Shown one piece after another: positions 51,059 to 61,786 of a stretch of DNA of 64,000 bases. Position numbers and translations under genes: made by a program. The stretch's first letter is position 1. Each line of letters opens with the position of its first letter. The notes beneath the pieces were generated by a model that saw only the letters and a list, made by a program, of their open reading frames with translations, did no database searches and was not told the origin of the DNA. This DNA comes from Closterium sp. NIES-65 (lineage: Eukaryota > Streptophyta > Zygnematophyceae > Desmidiales > Closteriaceae): the NCBI GenBank assembly GCA_948144175.1, contig CANXME010002087.1, forward strand, positions 2,353,501 through 2,417,500, read 5' to 3'.

Positions 51059-51184
51059 TGTCAGATTTGTATGACATAGCTGTTGTAGGCTATAGTGGGG
51101 TAGCACATATGGGGTATAGCTTTCTAGGGTTGTATTTGTACCCAACTTTCACTTAGTCATTTCATTCGCATTTCAGTTTTCTCA
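51059..51184 (+). repeat. A-V 3-prime LTR (126 bp)
   Basis: TGTCAGATTTGTATGAC...GCATTTCAGTTTTCTCA. Differs from 43944-44070 by about 6 substitutions and 1 indel. Confidence 0.93.
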
Positions 51185-52547
51185 GGACCGGGTCTACAGG
51201 AGGGGGACCAAGGACAAGGAAGAGCGGTGGCAGGGGGAGGGACGGAGTGCGGAAGGAGAAGAGGCGGTAGTAGGGGACCGACTCCTCAAACGTGACGTCC
51301 TGGGAGGACAGAACACAACGAGAGGTGGGGTGGTAGGACTGCCATCTTGGCGCGTCAGGGGGGAAGCCAAGGAAGACGCAAGGAGCAGCACGAGGGGACA
51401 GCTTGTCCGCAGACAAGTCGCGGACAAACGCCCAAGATCCCCAGACACGGAACGCAGACGCATCGCCAACCTTCCCCGTCCACAACAAGGCTGGGGAGGT
51501 CTCCGGCATGGAGACCCTGGGGTGAATGTTGATCTGATGCGCCGTGTATCGAACCGCAAACGGCCACAGAAAATGGGGGGCAGCTGTATGCATCATGGAC
51601 GTACGGGCGACGTCCATGACCATGCCAATGCGGCGCTTAGCAATCCCATTTTTCCGTGGAGTGTCCAGAAGCGTAAAGGTCCGGCGGATGCCTCGCGCAC
51701 GGCAGTAGGCTCGCAGAAGGCCAGAGGAGAACTCTCCGCCTCTGTCAGAGTGCAGACGCAGAACAGGAAAGTCCGAGCCAAAGCTCCTCCTGAGCTGGAG
51801 ACGAGCTGCGCGGATCCAGTCGATCAACATCTCAGTGACATCACCCTTGCTGCGCAAGTGGAAGACTGTGGTGTAACGCGAGTAGTCATCAACCACCAGC
51901 AGGAAGTAGCGCTCGTGACCCTGTCCACGGACGCGGGCCGGGCCCCACACGTCCATGTGAAGCGTCTGCAGCGGAGCCTCTGTCGGGGGAAACTGAGAGG
52001 AGTGAGGGGCAGCCCGCAGTCGCCCCTCGACACATGGGACGCAGGAAGGGCCAGGCCCCGGAGGAAGGGGAGGGAGGGACCGGGGAAGACCAGAGACAAG
52101 GAGACGGGAGGCCATGCCTCGGAGACGAGGCACGGAGGGGTGACCAAGGCGGTGGTGCCACAGGAGAGTCTCGTGAGACAAGAGGCGACACGAGCAGGGG
52201 GCAGACTCAGGACTAGACCTGGACGCTGCAGCAAACATCTGACCCGACATTGCTACCTGACTAGACACAGAGACAGGAGGAGACGCAGTGGTCAGGGTGT
52301 ACAGGCTTGACTCCGGCCGACGCGTAAATGTGGCAAGGTGCCAGCCGGTGCTAGCGTCCGAGTAGTGGGTCATCCGCTGACTCGTAGGAGTAAACTGGTG
52401 AACCCCCGCATCCTGTAGGTCAGCACCACTCACCAAGTTCGTAGAGAACGAGGGGAGGTAAAGACCAGATAAGGTGCCAGAGGGGGCAGCCGGACACGGG
52501 AGGACAGTGGAGAAGTGAGAAAGGACAGGACCCCCAGAGGGGACCAA
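51185..52547 (-). pseudogene. A-III protease end and integrase
   Basis: An uninterrupted minus-strand frame, from 52547 into the A-V boundary, covers the protease C-terminal half (GTLSGLYLPSFSTNLVSGA, HLATFTRRPESSLYTL), SSPESAPCSCRLLSHETLLW, HHRLGHPSVPRL...CVPCVEGRLRAAPH, LHMDVWGPARVRGQGHERYF, VVDDYSRYTTVF, LRLHSDRGGEFSSGLL and the Glu block (TPRKNGIAKRRIG). In that last block the family QQNGIAER reads RKNGIAKR, so the catalytic Glu is Lys. Translation reaches GPPPVDP at the insertion point. Confidence 0.88.
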
Positions 52548-54148
52548 GTGGGCTGACCAAGCGGCGTGAGTGTGGTGCGGTCTCGGAAGAAGGAGCGAGA
52601 AGCCCTTGAGTCAAGTGTGAAGGTGAGGGAGGCCGAAGCCGACGCGGTATTTGAGAGCGCAGACTCACCAGCACTTGAGGACGCAGACGCACTGACACCT
52701 AGAGCAGCAGCCTCACTGGCACCTAGAGCAGCAGCCTCACCAGTACCTAGAGCAGCACTCTCAATGCCCGGGTCGGGCGGGAAACACCGGTAACATTCAC
52801 CCTCATGACTAACAGTCACAGCATACATGGCAGCAAGAATTGCATCAAAGTCAAAATAGCTATACCCGCCCTAGAGAGTTCACCCCAGCGGGGGATCTCA
52901 GTGGCCTCCGAGAACTGGTGACGCCAAGCGTCCGTCAGGCGGCCAAAGCAGCGCTGGGTGGGGTGTGCACCCCCACACTGCTCACCCACGCGGTCGTCGG
53001 TGCGTAGGTGCACGGACCAGTACCCCGACCACGCTGACGTGCAGTGTACCACTCACGGAGCTGTTGAGGGGGGGGGATGTCCCGAGAACGCTGCTGCTGC
53101 TGGTGCTGGCGCTGACCACCACCGGAGCCGCTCCACTGCGTAGCGCCACCCCTACCGGCTCCACCTCCTCCACCACCGCCTCCTCCACCTCCGCCACCAC
53201 CGTCGCGTCCGCTCCCACCGCTACCGCCTCCGCCGCCTCCGCCTCCACTGCCGCCACCGACACCTCCACCCCCGCAACCACTCCCACCGCCACCCCCACT
53301 CCCTCCGCGGCCTCCAACGCCGCCTCCACCACCCCCGTTAGCTCCTCCCGCGCCCCTGCCCCCCTTGCCCTTGCTAGAGCGGCGTCTCCCGCTAGGGGCA
53401 GACGCCGCACCGTCCGACTCAAGTCCAACGAGGTCGGCCGCAGCAGCAGAGGTGACAGAGGGCAAAAGGGGGGAACGGGAACACCCTTCAAAGATGGGGG
53501 TGCGAGGGTCACCACGAGAGGCTCCTACAGCGACTATGCTCTTCTCCGCTGCTAAGAGGGCCTTCTCTATGAGGTCAACAGTGAGAGTGGTGGGACAGAC
53601 TGAGAGGAAGTGGTCTCTGACTACACGAAGGGTGTCACGGAGGAGGGTGACTATGTAGTAGAGAGTGATGTACATGGGGGGGGGGGGTTCTTGGCGCAGA
53701 ACTCAGCAGGAAGCGCAGCGCGGTAGCGAGTGTCACTAGTGCGGAGGTGCGTAATGAGGTTAGCGACTGTGGGAAAGGCAGCAAGGTCAGGGAAGAGGTA
53801 CAGTAGCATGAGGCGGCTGTGTGCAGCAGTGGCAGGGGAAGAATAGCGCGCAACTACAGCGTCGTACAAGGTCTGAGCACTCTTGTACTGACTAAAGTGT
53901 GCGCGCTCAGTGGTAGGCAGGTGGCGACGCACAGCAAGACGTGCAGCAGCATCGCGAGTGGCCCACTGTGAGCGAACAGTGGCGTCGGCATCGGCAGCAG
54001 GGGCAGGGGAGGCACCAGAGGTGAGGTCAAAGAGGGAGAGACCGTCTGCCCTACGGCACTGTAGGAAAAGCTGCAGATCATCTACCCAGACGTCAAGGTC
54101 AATGGCCTGACCCTCAGCGTCAAAAGTGAGAACACTGGGGGTAGTCAT
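52548..54148 (-). pseudogene. A-III gag and protease start
   Basis: The start is MTTPSVLTFDAEGQAIDLDV at 54148. Blocks: WVDDLQLFLQCRRADGLSL, HFSQYKSAQTLYDAVVARYS, LFPDLAAFPTVANLITHLRT. The frame breaks at a 12-bp G run (C in gag sense, 53676-53687), then continues MYITLYYIVTLLRDTLRVVR, SIVAVGASRGDPRTPIFEGC, the Gly-rich tract and a shift near 53000-53050. The partial knuckle CGGAHPTQRCFGRLTDAW and the protease LTFTLDSRASRSFF (Ser-Arg for Ser-Gly) follow. Several shifts remain near 52540-52860. Confidence 0.87.
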
Positions 54149-55157
54149 GACAGCGGTAGACTAGCAGCGCTAACTGTAGGGCAGGGGCAGTGCAGGGACA
54201 AAGGCGCTGCTCTCACCAGACTGGGCGCTTCGGGCTGCTCGGCAGCACAGCAGCTCGGCAACACGGCGGCCCGAGCGACTCGGGTGGCTCGGCAGCAACT
54301 GTGGCTCGGCGGCACCCGCGGCTCGGCTCCTGAGCAGCTCAGGCAGCTCGGGCAGCTCGGGCGGCTCGGGCGGCTCGGGCGGAACGGGCGGCTCGGGCTG
54401 CTTTGCGGTATGGGCGGCTTGGCTGCGTAGGGCGGCAGGGTCGCTGGTAGGGCGGCGGGGCCGCTGGTAGGGTGGCGGGGCCACAGGTAGGGCGGCGGGG
54501 CCGCTGGTAGGGTGGCGGGGCGGCAGGTAGGGCGGCGGGGCGGGGCCGCAGGTAGGGCAACAGGGCCGGTACGCAGGTAGGGCGACGGGGTCGGGGCCGG
54601 GGCGCAGGTAGGGCGACGGGGCCTGGGTCGGAGGTGGGGCGCCGGGGCCGGGGTCGCAAGTAGGGCGACGGGGCCGGGGCGGGGGCGCATGTAGGGTGAC
54701 GGGGCTAGGGCCCGGGCCGCAGGTATGGCGGCGGGGCGAGGGTCGCAACTGAGGCGACGGGGCTGGGATCGCAGGTAGAGCGACGGGGCCGGGGCGCAGG
54801 TAGGGCAACGGGGCCGGGGCGCAGGTAGGGCGACGGAGCTAGGGCCGGGGCCGCAGGTATGGCGGCGGGGCGAGGGTCGCAGCTGGGGCGACGGGGCCGG
54901 GGTCGCAGGTAGGGCGACGGGGCCGAGGCGCAGGTAGGGCGACGGGGCCGAGGCTCAGGTAGGGCGACGGGGCGGGGGTCGTAGGTAGGGCGACGAGGTC
55001 GCTAGGGCGACGAATTAGGGGCCGCTAAGGCGGCTCGACGTGGCCGCTAGGGCGGCTCGACAAAGTCAGAGAGGGGAGCGCGACTCGGGCTGAGCGCGCT
55101 CCGGGCAGGAAAAAAAAAACTTTCGACTTGGTGGGCCCTAGGCACAGTTCCCACGAG
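54149..55157 (-). repeat. A-III GC-rich 5-prime leader repeats
   Basis: 54420-55015 is an array of GGTAGGGCGACGGGGCCGGG-type words of about 20-25 bp with many variants (GTATGGCGGCGGGGC, GGGTCGCAGGTAGGGCGACG). 54190-54410 has looser GCTCGGGCGGCTCGG words. Non-coding leader between the primer site and gag. Plus- and minus-strand open frames here are Pro/Arg-rich artefacts. Confidence 0.82.
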
Positions 55158-55175
55158 GAAACCTGCTCGATACCA
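55158..55175 (-). other. A-III primer-binding site
   Basis: The minus strand TGGTATCGAGCAGGTTTC directly follows the 5-prime LTR. Initiator-Met-like, lacking one A. Confidence 0.82.
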
Positions 55176-55297
55176 TGAGAAAACGGAAACGAGAATGGCT
55201 GCACTAAGGAATGAAAGTGGTACACGTATGCAACCCTAGAAATGTGTACCCCATACAGACTACCCCACTACAGCCTACACAACATTATAATTTGACA
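55176..55297 (-). repeat. A-III 5-prime LTR (122 bp)
   Basis: TGAGAAAACGGAAACGAG...CATTATAATTTGACA. Differs at about 7 positions from 33504-33625. Flank CATCG versus CATTG on the far side. Confidence 0.93.
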
Positions 55298-57008
55298 CAT
55301 CGAGCCTATTCTTGTGATGCTTTACCTTTTTGTTTGCTTGCTCTCTTGACCCACCCTTTGCCTTCGGTCCCCTCTAGATCTCTCGTACTGATGGGGTATG
55401 TAAATCGCAAATCCAACCGGCCCGAATCTCTTATCCCGTATGGTTACACTCGCCGTCAATTACTCCATTTGACAGTATGCCGCCGACCCCCCGTGGTCGA
55501 TGAAGCTTGCGTCATTCGCCATGCTGACGCACGCATTCCGCAACCAGGGCTGACGTTTTAAAAAAAAAACTGGACTCTGATTTTGACCCCCGAATTTCTA
55601 CTATGACAGCACATTGGCCGAAGCATGGCTAGTCTGATCCCTGTTTAAAATTTCAGTGTTAAAAAAATTGCAACTTTGACTCCTCAGGGTTGGGAAATCG
55701 TAATCAAAGCCGCAAATTTCCTTATTATGCTTGTTTCTAGCGAGCTGATGCATGAGTGCTTACTAAGGTAGGGTGCAAGTGGCGAGAATGTTGCGAGGCA
55801 TGCGAAAAAAATGGGCTAGAGCGGGAAATGAGTTGCAATGAGCGTGTCGCGGGGTTGGGTTTATTGGCACTGAATGGCTAGAGGGCGAGTTACAGTAGTT
55901 TCATCATAATGTTACCGTACATAAAACCATGAGTTGAGAGTGACTATAAAATGACACTAGGAGACGATTAAATCTGCGACGCGATCCAACTTAAGCTATT
56001 CGAAAGCGCATGGTTACTCAAAATTCCCTGACATATGGAAATATTTCACATGCGACAATATTTGTTTTTGCGATAACTTCATAAGCGATCCGTGAAATGT
56101 AAGTTTGCTCCATCAGTGTTTTTCTACTCCGTCTGTCTTCACAGGTCAATGTAAGTTTGCACCAAATGTTTAGTAATTGTACCACCAACAGAGTGTACTC
56201 CAATGACCAAGGTCGCGCGCTGTTTGTTCAGGTGCTGGAACGGTAGTGCATTGTTCCGGGTTCAGGAAAGTGAGAATTATTGGGACGCAACTTTCGAGAA
56301 CCTTCGTCTTAATAAGTAAAGTTCAGGGACCACAAGATCCCTGCTCTGAGCCTATGGAAAAAAAATACAGGGATGAACATATGGATACTTTGATTAAATC
56401 AGTCTTATAAAATGCCTTTATTTGAATTATCAGTTTTGGACAGTTCAGTTGTCTGAAATCTCAGAATAATGAGAGTAACCATTCTGATAAAGCCCTGTCC
56501 GCAGCTCAATGTGTATGTGTTTATCCCAGCCTTGCCGTTGTGCCGCAGTGGAACAGGTGGCGAAATTCTTCGAGCAATCGCACTTCGCTAGCGTCCCCCT
56601 TCTCCCTAGCTCAATGTGCCATGCTCAGGGGAGGTGGATACCGATAATTAATGGCATTCATCTTTTCACATCACACAGACACTTTGACTAGCAAAGGTGA
56701 ATACGGATAACAATTTGGAGGTGAGTGGAGGTGAGTTGGCATGAGCCAGCATGAGTCATCATGAGTTAGTGTGAGTCAGCAAGAGTCAGCGCCATGTGAT
56801 GCAATATGTGTTTCAAGAATCAGGTCAGCCTCCTTGTCATGTCACAAGGTCAAGGGGGTTCCATCTTGTGGTGCCATTGGTGTACCATAGTGATGTATGG
56901 TCAACAAATTAATGTGGTGCATAAACCGAGGTGGTTCTTGCTATCGGCTTAAAACCAGCTCTCCGCCACCTCCATACCCATGTCGCAGCAACGCATTGAA
57001 GAGCTACG
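55298..57008. other. No gene recognised; moderate-GC flank
   Basis: This is the right flank of A-III. 55300-55560 has short open frames on the plus strand but no recognised motif. 55560-56700 is AT-richer and has no convincing frame. Around 56720-56790 a loose run of GTGAGT/ATGAGTCAGC words repeats. I see no retroelement domain, tRNA or promoter signal I could defend. Confidence 0.5.
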
Positions 57009-58279
57009 GCCTCCCTCCCCACCACCCTCGGCGGTCTTAACCTCTCCAACCTGACCGTGGAGCGCTTCCCGAGCTACCTAGCCTTTACCGCAGCCTCGAT
57101 GTACCTGCTCAGCCGCCCCGCCGCCAACACACACCCCAGCATCACTGCGCTTCTCCCTCTGTTTAGCGCGGACAGCACCAGCTCCAATGCCCTTCCTGCT
57201 TCTAGCCATAGCCAAGGCCGCGGTGCCGCATGAGGGCCTTGAGCTCCTCCCATGCCTCCGAAAGGGGGAGGAGTAGGGCAAGCTTCAACATTCACTCACC
57301 CTCTATGTCTAGGCGAAGCGGTTCACCGCTTTGCTCAAAAGTTGCGTCCTGCCCCTCAATCCCTTTTAGGATCATACCTAGCGCCTCCAATCATTGCTCG
57401 GCCCAGGAGCAGGAGCTCGGCCCAGGAGCAGGAGACTGGCTTACGACCATCCCGACTATCAGCGCCCCCACCATGTCGGCCCCTCACCATGCCTCCGCGA
57501 CTGTTTTCCGCCTGGGCTTGCCGCAGCTAGTGCCTAGTAGCTGCGACTGCAATGACCAAGTCGAAATCCTAGATCCACAGCTTCCAAATCGCCTCCTCTC
57601 CTATCGAATAGGGAAGGGCCGCACCAGCACACACCACGAGCTCCGCGATGAGTGTGCCCGGATTGCGACTGAGGCGGTGTTCGCTGTCCAAGTTGAGAGG
57701 ACACTCTACGTGCCAGTTGAAGGGCTGAAATCAGACCTAGCAATCCGGCACCCCATTGTTATGGGGTGTGCCGTCTGGCTCTGTGACGCAATTGTTATGG
57801 ACCCCATCTCCCATCAGGACCCGCTTGAGAGTTGAGCATCAGGTTGGGCTACTACCTCTGCCGCTCGAGGGAAGGAGCACAAGTATCGTAACCGACCAGC
57901 GTGGGCCAGTTTCCTAGCAATGGCAGTGGAGACGTACGGGCACTGCTTACCCAGGGTGCGCGAGTTCCTCCGCCTCGGTACTAACGTCACAGCAAAGCGC
58001 CTGCACAATGCGGAGCCCGCGTCAAGGAAGGCAGCGAAGCTTTACCACTCATAAAGAGAGCGGTGGTCGATTACCCTGCAGCACGCCCAAGCGAACGCGC
58101 TAGTCGCCAAGACGCTGGTAGCCTTCGAGGCAGGGGCTGTGCCCACCCAATTCCAGAGCGAGCCACTTGACATCGGGGACCTCGTGCACGTGCTCGAGCC
58201 ACAGCTCTTTCCTGTATGCCATGATATTAGTGTGATGTATCATCTATTGTTTCTAAAAAATGCTCCATTCGAATTGTAA
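57009..58279 (+). pseudogene. LINE-like (non-LTR retroelement) ORF2 C-terminal relic
   Basis: Two plus-strand frames read as one decayed protein: LGGLNLSNLTVERFPSYLAF (57033 on), then after a shift GDWLTTIPT, FRLGLPQL, a Cys pair (SCDCN), STHHELRDECARIATEAVF, VQVERT, WLCDAIVMDP, stop (57833), ARGKEHKYRNRPAWASFLAM, AVETYGHCLPRVREFLRLGT, stop (near 58052), then ITLQHAQANALVAKTL. The order GxWL, RLGLP, CDC, H-x-x-LRD, a DV/DA-x-x-DP block, KY, F-x-x-AVET-G is one I know from the C-terminal part of plant and algal LINE-type proteins. That recollection is not checked. Stops and a frameshift make it non-functional. Confidence 0.6.
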
Positions 58280-58917
58280 CAATAACTAAAGTAGACGCAA
58301 TCGTTGCTTTCTTGGCGTTGTCACGACAGTGAACTTTGGCAGCGTTCTTGTAGCAGGCGCGAGGTTAGAATTATGCTTATATATTAAATGCACAAGAACT
58401 TGCACTTTTATTTTAGTTATATGCTGTCCTAGTGCTTTTGTTTCAACTCCACATGTTCTTCATTTCAATATCGCAGTGCGAACACTTGTGCGTTTGCCCC
58501 CTTTTTATTTCGGAACTTGGCAGGCTTGCGATTCGCTAGCAATCATTTAAAGTTTCTGTCCGCTTTTTACGATGGTCTTGATCTTTGTGGCCATTTTTCA
58601 AACGGTTCAGATCAGCTCATTTGAAAACAGTACAATAAATCATTCTGTGCTCGATCTGTCAGCCTCTTATATTAGTCACCAGATAGCCACTCAAGCAAGT
58701 AACGACCACGTCAAACTTCAGATGGTGCGAACTTGGTGACGAACACTTTGCATGAGCAGCACCAAATTAGAAGCCTTGAAAAGTGGTGAGCAAATGTTAG
58801 CTTGTCACGCAATTCGTCGTGCGAGCAGTAGCCAATCACACCACCAAAACACTATAGCGCGAGCAGCAATGAAAACTCACCTTGAAATATGATGTTGTGA
58901 TTAGTAGAAGCCAAGTG
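58280..58917. other. No gene recognised
   Basis: AT-richer sequence between the LINE-like relic and A-VI. Only short open frames without motif. No repeat of the A, B or G families was noticed. Confidence 0.5.
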
Positions 58918-60175
58918 TGTCAAAATAACGAACAGAGATGAATGAACTAGCAGCAAGATGAGTACAAGTAGGAAACCCTAATTTGGGTTGCACCCCATAT
59001 ATGGCCTACCCCACTACAGCCGAAACAACAAACAACATATATGTTTGACACACCCCCATAGGCAAAGTGGGGGAGAACAAGGGGTCACAAGACCAGCCAA
59101 GAAAGCTCAAGGTGGATCGCAAAGTCACCATGCATTCTGAGCACAAGCAAATGGCCACAAGGTCAGTTCACATGCAGAGTTATATATACATAAAGGAGAA
59201 CAAGTAGGACAGTGATCACAACCTAGCAAGTGTAAGCATGCAAGTATAAGTATATAGATCACAGTACAAGCAAAGTCAAGAAGTGAGCAAGGGAGGCCAA
59301 GTAGGTACAAGGCCTAGAACAGTATAGAACTGCTGATGGTCACAAGGCTGAAGTGCCTTGGTGAAGATATCAGCAGTGTTGGCCTGAGAGGCCACGTAAA
59401 CAAGACGAAGCTGACCATGCTACTGCAACTCTTGAGCAAGGAAGTAGCGCAGAGCGATGTGCTTCGTCCTGTGCTCCAGTCTATGCTCCTGAGACAAGGC
59501 AATCATGGCGTTGTTGTCAATGTACAGAACTGGAGGAGAACGAGGCGCCTCTCCCAAGTCGGTCAGCAGGTAGGTGAGCGAGCGTAACTCCTGTGCAGCC
59601 ATGGCCCCTTCGTAGATCTCACCCTCACAACTGGAGCTGACAACAGAATACGAGTGGGTAGACTGCCACGAAATAGAACCGAAGTCAAGGCTGAAGGTGT
59701 AACCCTGTGACGACCGCTGCGTAGCCAGGTCGTCAACCCAAGAAGCGTTTGCATAAACCAGTGAGGACAACTGGACCTTGTCCTCCAAGCACGAGCCCCA
59801 TGCTCGACATACTGCACAAGTAGCGGATCACCCTCTTAGCAGCCTTCTAGTGCTCTGGTCGGTGTCTCCCGGCGCAACGTACCGTGCCAGGATGCTAAGA
59901 GGGTAAACAAAGTCAGGTCGAGTGCAGGTCATCAGGTACATGAGGCAACCCACAAGCTCTGGATACGGGCCACTTGGCTGTACGGATTCGTCCGAAGGTG
60001 GAGCTAAGAGCAAGTGACCGATAGGCAGAGAAGTGGACTGTGGCGACGAGTACTGGAAGCGGAAGCGCTGAAGGACCTGGTGCACCATGTGTGACTGAGT
60101 CAAGGTGATGGTGCGCCGTGCTTTGTCCCTGATGATCTGCAAGCCAAGATACCTGCGCAACTCACCCAGGTCTGT
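58918..60175 (-). mobile_element. A-VI: 3-prime third of a family-A element
   Basis: 133-bp LTR (58918-59050, TGTCAAAATAACG...ATGTTTGACA, ends matching as TGTCAAA/TTTGACA), polypurine tract, 3-prime untranslated block (59051-59310) and RNase H up to the RT connection. The copy is cut at about 60175, just before LGELRRYLGLQ. No second LTR or target duplication is available. Confidence 0.88.
59314..60175 (-). pseudogene. A-VI RNase H and RT connection
   Basis: Minus-strand blocks are RRYLGLQIIRDKARRTITL, QSHMVHQVLQRFRFQYSSPQ and SGPYPELVGCLMYLMTCTRP. A frameshift near 59860 follows, then YANASWVDDLATQ (Asp to Asn), SSCEGEIYEGAMAA (Glu-Ala-Glu changed to Glu-Gly-Glu), VLYIDNNAMIAL, and a stop where ELQQRGQLR is expected. 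Decayed. Confidence 0.85.
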
Positions 60176-60417
60176 GCGGAGATAACTACTACTATGGGAG
60201 CTAGACTATAGGCTAGGCACGGATGCTCGTCTGATCTCTGCGTTCGTTCACTAAGTCGTTTGTTTGTGGTTGCACTACTTGCTGGTCACAGGGAAATGTA
60301 GCGAAAGTTTCACTAGCAAAAGTTCAGAATTATGATTCAGAATGATAGAAACAAGATTGATTTGCAAGACTACATCGGACCTAACAAGGCTGCTGGTCGA
60401 CTTTCAGCGCAGCACGG
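60176..60417. other. Unassigned 242 bp
   Basis: It lies between the cut end of A-VI and the family-C protease start. No coding frame or known repeat was recognised. Confidence 0.45.
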
Positions 60418-61461
60418 TCAACCGCGTGCTAGCACCCACAACTGCTGATCCTCAAAGTCTTCATCCTTCTCTAGTCCTATCGGTGCTTGCGTCGACACGA
60501 AGAAGAATTGGACCGAAAAACGATCGTCCCTCGACTCGCTCTCGTTACCATCACTCTTCATGTTTGCACCACCACCTCCGTAACCGCTACTGCCTCCACT
60601 GCCTCTTTCTCTCCCTCCTCCTACTCCTCTACCCTCTTGGCCTTGAGCAGGGGTCCATCCATCAGGGAGTTTATAGCAATCGCGCCACATGTTTCTGCTC
60701 TTGTGGCAATAGTGGCACTTGCCGTCGAATCGGCCACGACCGCATCCGTAGCTCTTGTCGTCGCTGCCGAAACCGCCACTCCCACGGCCTCCACTAAAGC
60801 TGTTGCTTCCAAATCTACCTCCCCCTCGTCCTCTGCCCCTTCCACGGCAGTACCCCCGGCCGATGCTTGCTGCCCCGGGGCCATCCGCACTCGCCAACTC
60901 ACGGCAGCGGAAGTCCTCTTGAAGGATCGCTTGATTCATGCCTTAGAGCGAGAGGCGGGGCAGATCACGGTTGAGGTTGATGATGAGCGAGGACCATGAC
61001 TCTGGGAATAAGGCCAGGAACTTGGTTTTCTTCGGGAGCATGTTGCAGGAGCGTGTACAGCCTTGAGAGCAGCCCATGCCTTCTGGCTTGATGTGGCGGA
61101 TTTGGCTGCTCCCCAATGCTAGCCCAAGTATGAGGTAGCTTTGTGCTCTCTTCCGCTCCCACGGCGGGCCTCTTCTCCGGTTCGTTCTCGGGACGCTTCT
61201 CCGGTTCGTTCTTGGGACGCTTCTCTGTTCCTTCCATCACCTCCAGCAAGTCATAGTGGTCAAATACGTTCTCCATTCTAAATGACATTCAGCAAAGTTG
61301 TCACCGTTGAATTTGTCAAGCCCGAACACTCTTGGTTCATCCCTAGTAGGTCCAAGAGAAAGTTGCATGAGCGTCATGGCTGAATTACGGGGTTGACCTT
61401 GTGCTTGGAGTCCTCCACTGCCTCTGGCACGTCTGTCACCCGTTTGTTCAGGTCCAGCCAT
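60418..61461 (-). pseudogene. Family-C copia gag with broken zinc knuckle
   Basis: The likely start is ATG near 61461 (MAGPEQTGDRRARG). Gag then reads RVFGLDKFNGDNF, EWRTYL, a frameshift near 61290, a 24-bp repeat encoding EPEKRP(E/K)N (61150-61215), a shift near 60960, ILQEDFRCRELAS, a Gly/Arg-rich tract, and a knuckle CHYCHKSRNMWRDC whose His position is Asn. It ends at the protease approach DFEDQQLWVLARG, where WVLDTGA would be expected, and is cut at 60418. This family is distinct from A and B at the amino-acid level but closer in layout to B. Confidence 0.75.
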
Positions 61462-61481
61462 CGTCCAAGCTGCTCTAAGGT

Positions 61482-61493
61482 GCTCTGATACCA
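61482..61493 (-). other. Family-C primer-binding site
   Basis: The minus strand TGGTATCAGAGC lies two bases after the LTR end TATAACA. Exact initiator-Met match. Confidence 0.85.
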
Positions 61494-61786
61494 CTTGTTA
61501 TAGTCACAATAGGCTTCAATATGCCACAAAAAACTAAAGATAGAGTGCATAGTCGGATTTCTGCACAGCGCTTTAAACGCTCATAGTGTTGGGTGCAAAT
61601 ATTTCTTGTTGCTCGTCAACCAGCCGCGTGCGTTGCATTTTGTATTTTGTGTGTGTGCGCATTTTTTATTTTCATCTTGCGATGTTCTGTGCGCATTTGT
61701 TCGTGCATTCTGTGTGTTTCGTTTTCATTTGTAATTGCATTTTGTGTTTGTGCATTTTCAGTTTCGTTTTCACTCTTCCCATGAAG

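Larger units (their letters stand above)
43944..51184 (+). mobile_element. A-V: plus-strand family-A element inside A-III
   Basis: The 7241-bp element has 127-bp and 126-bp LTRs (43944-44070 and 51059-51184) with about 7 differences, a primer site, leader array, gag, protease, truncated integrase, linker, RT and RNase H. It lies in opposite orientation to its host A-III. The flanks GGAGG and GGACC are an imperfect target duplication (3 of 5). Many in-frame stops, a deletion in integrase and small duplications show it is inactive. Confidence 0.92.
33504..55297 (-). mobile_element. A-III: old family-A copia element hosting A-IV and A-V
   Basis: Segments 33504-33813, 41256-43943 and 51185-55297 form one minus-strand element of about 7.1 kb. 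The 122-bp LTRs (33504-33625 and 55176-55297) differ at about 7 positions. The flanks CATTG and CATCG are a target duplication with one mismatch. Between the RNase H tail and RT about 300 bp are deleted near 41360, removing the RNase H active-site region. Its polypurine tract and untranslated block are at 33626-33813 and continue after A-IV at 41261. Confidence 0.9.

Noticed and set aside
43938-51189. Exact 5-bp target duplication for A-V
   Set aside because: Flanks are GGAGG and GGACC, identical at only 3 of 5 positions. I kept it as an imperfect duplication and relied on host-frame continuity instead.
55298-58917. tRNA, rRNA or small RNA genes in the low-repeat interval
   Set aside because: I found no cloverleaf with A/B-box words and no rRNA-like sequence by reading; a covariance search was not possible.
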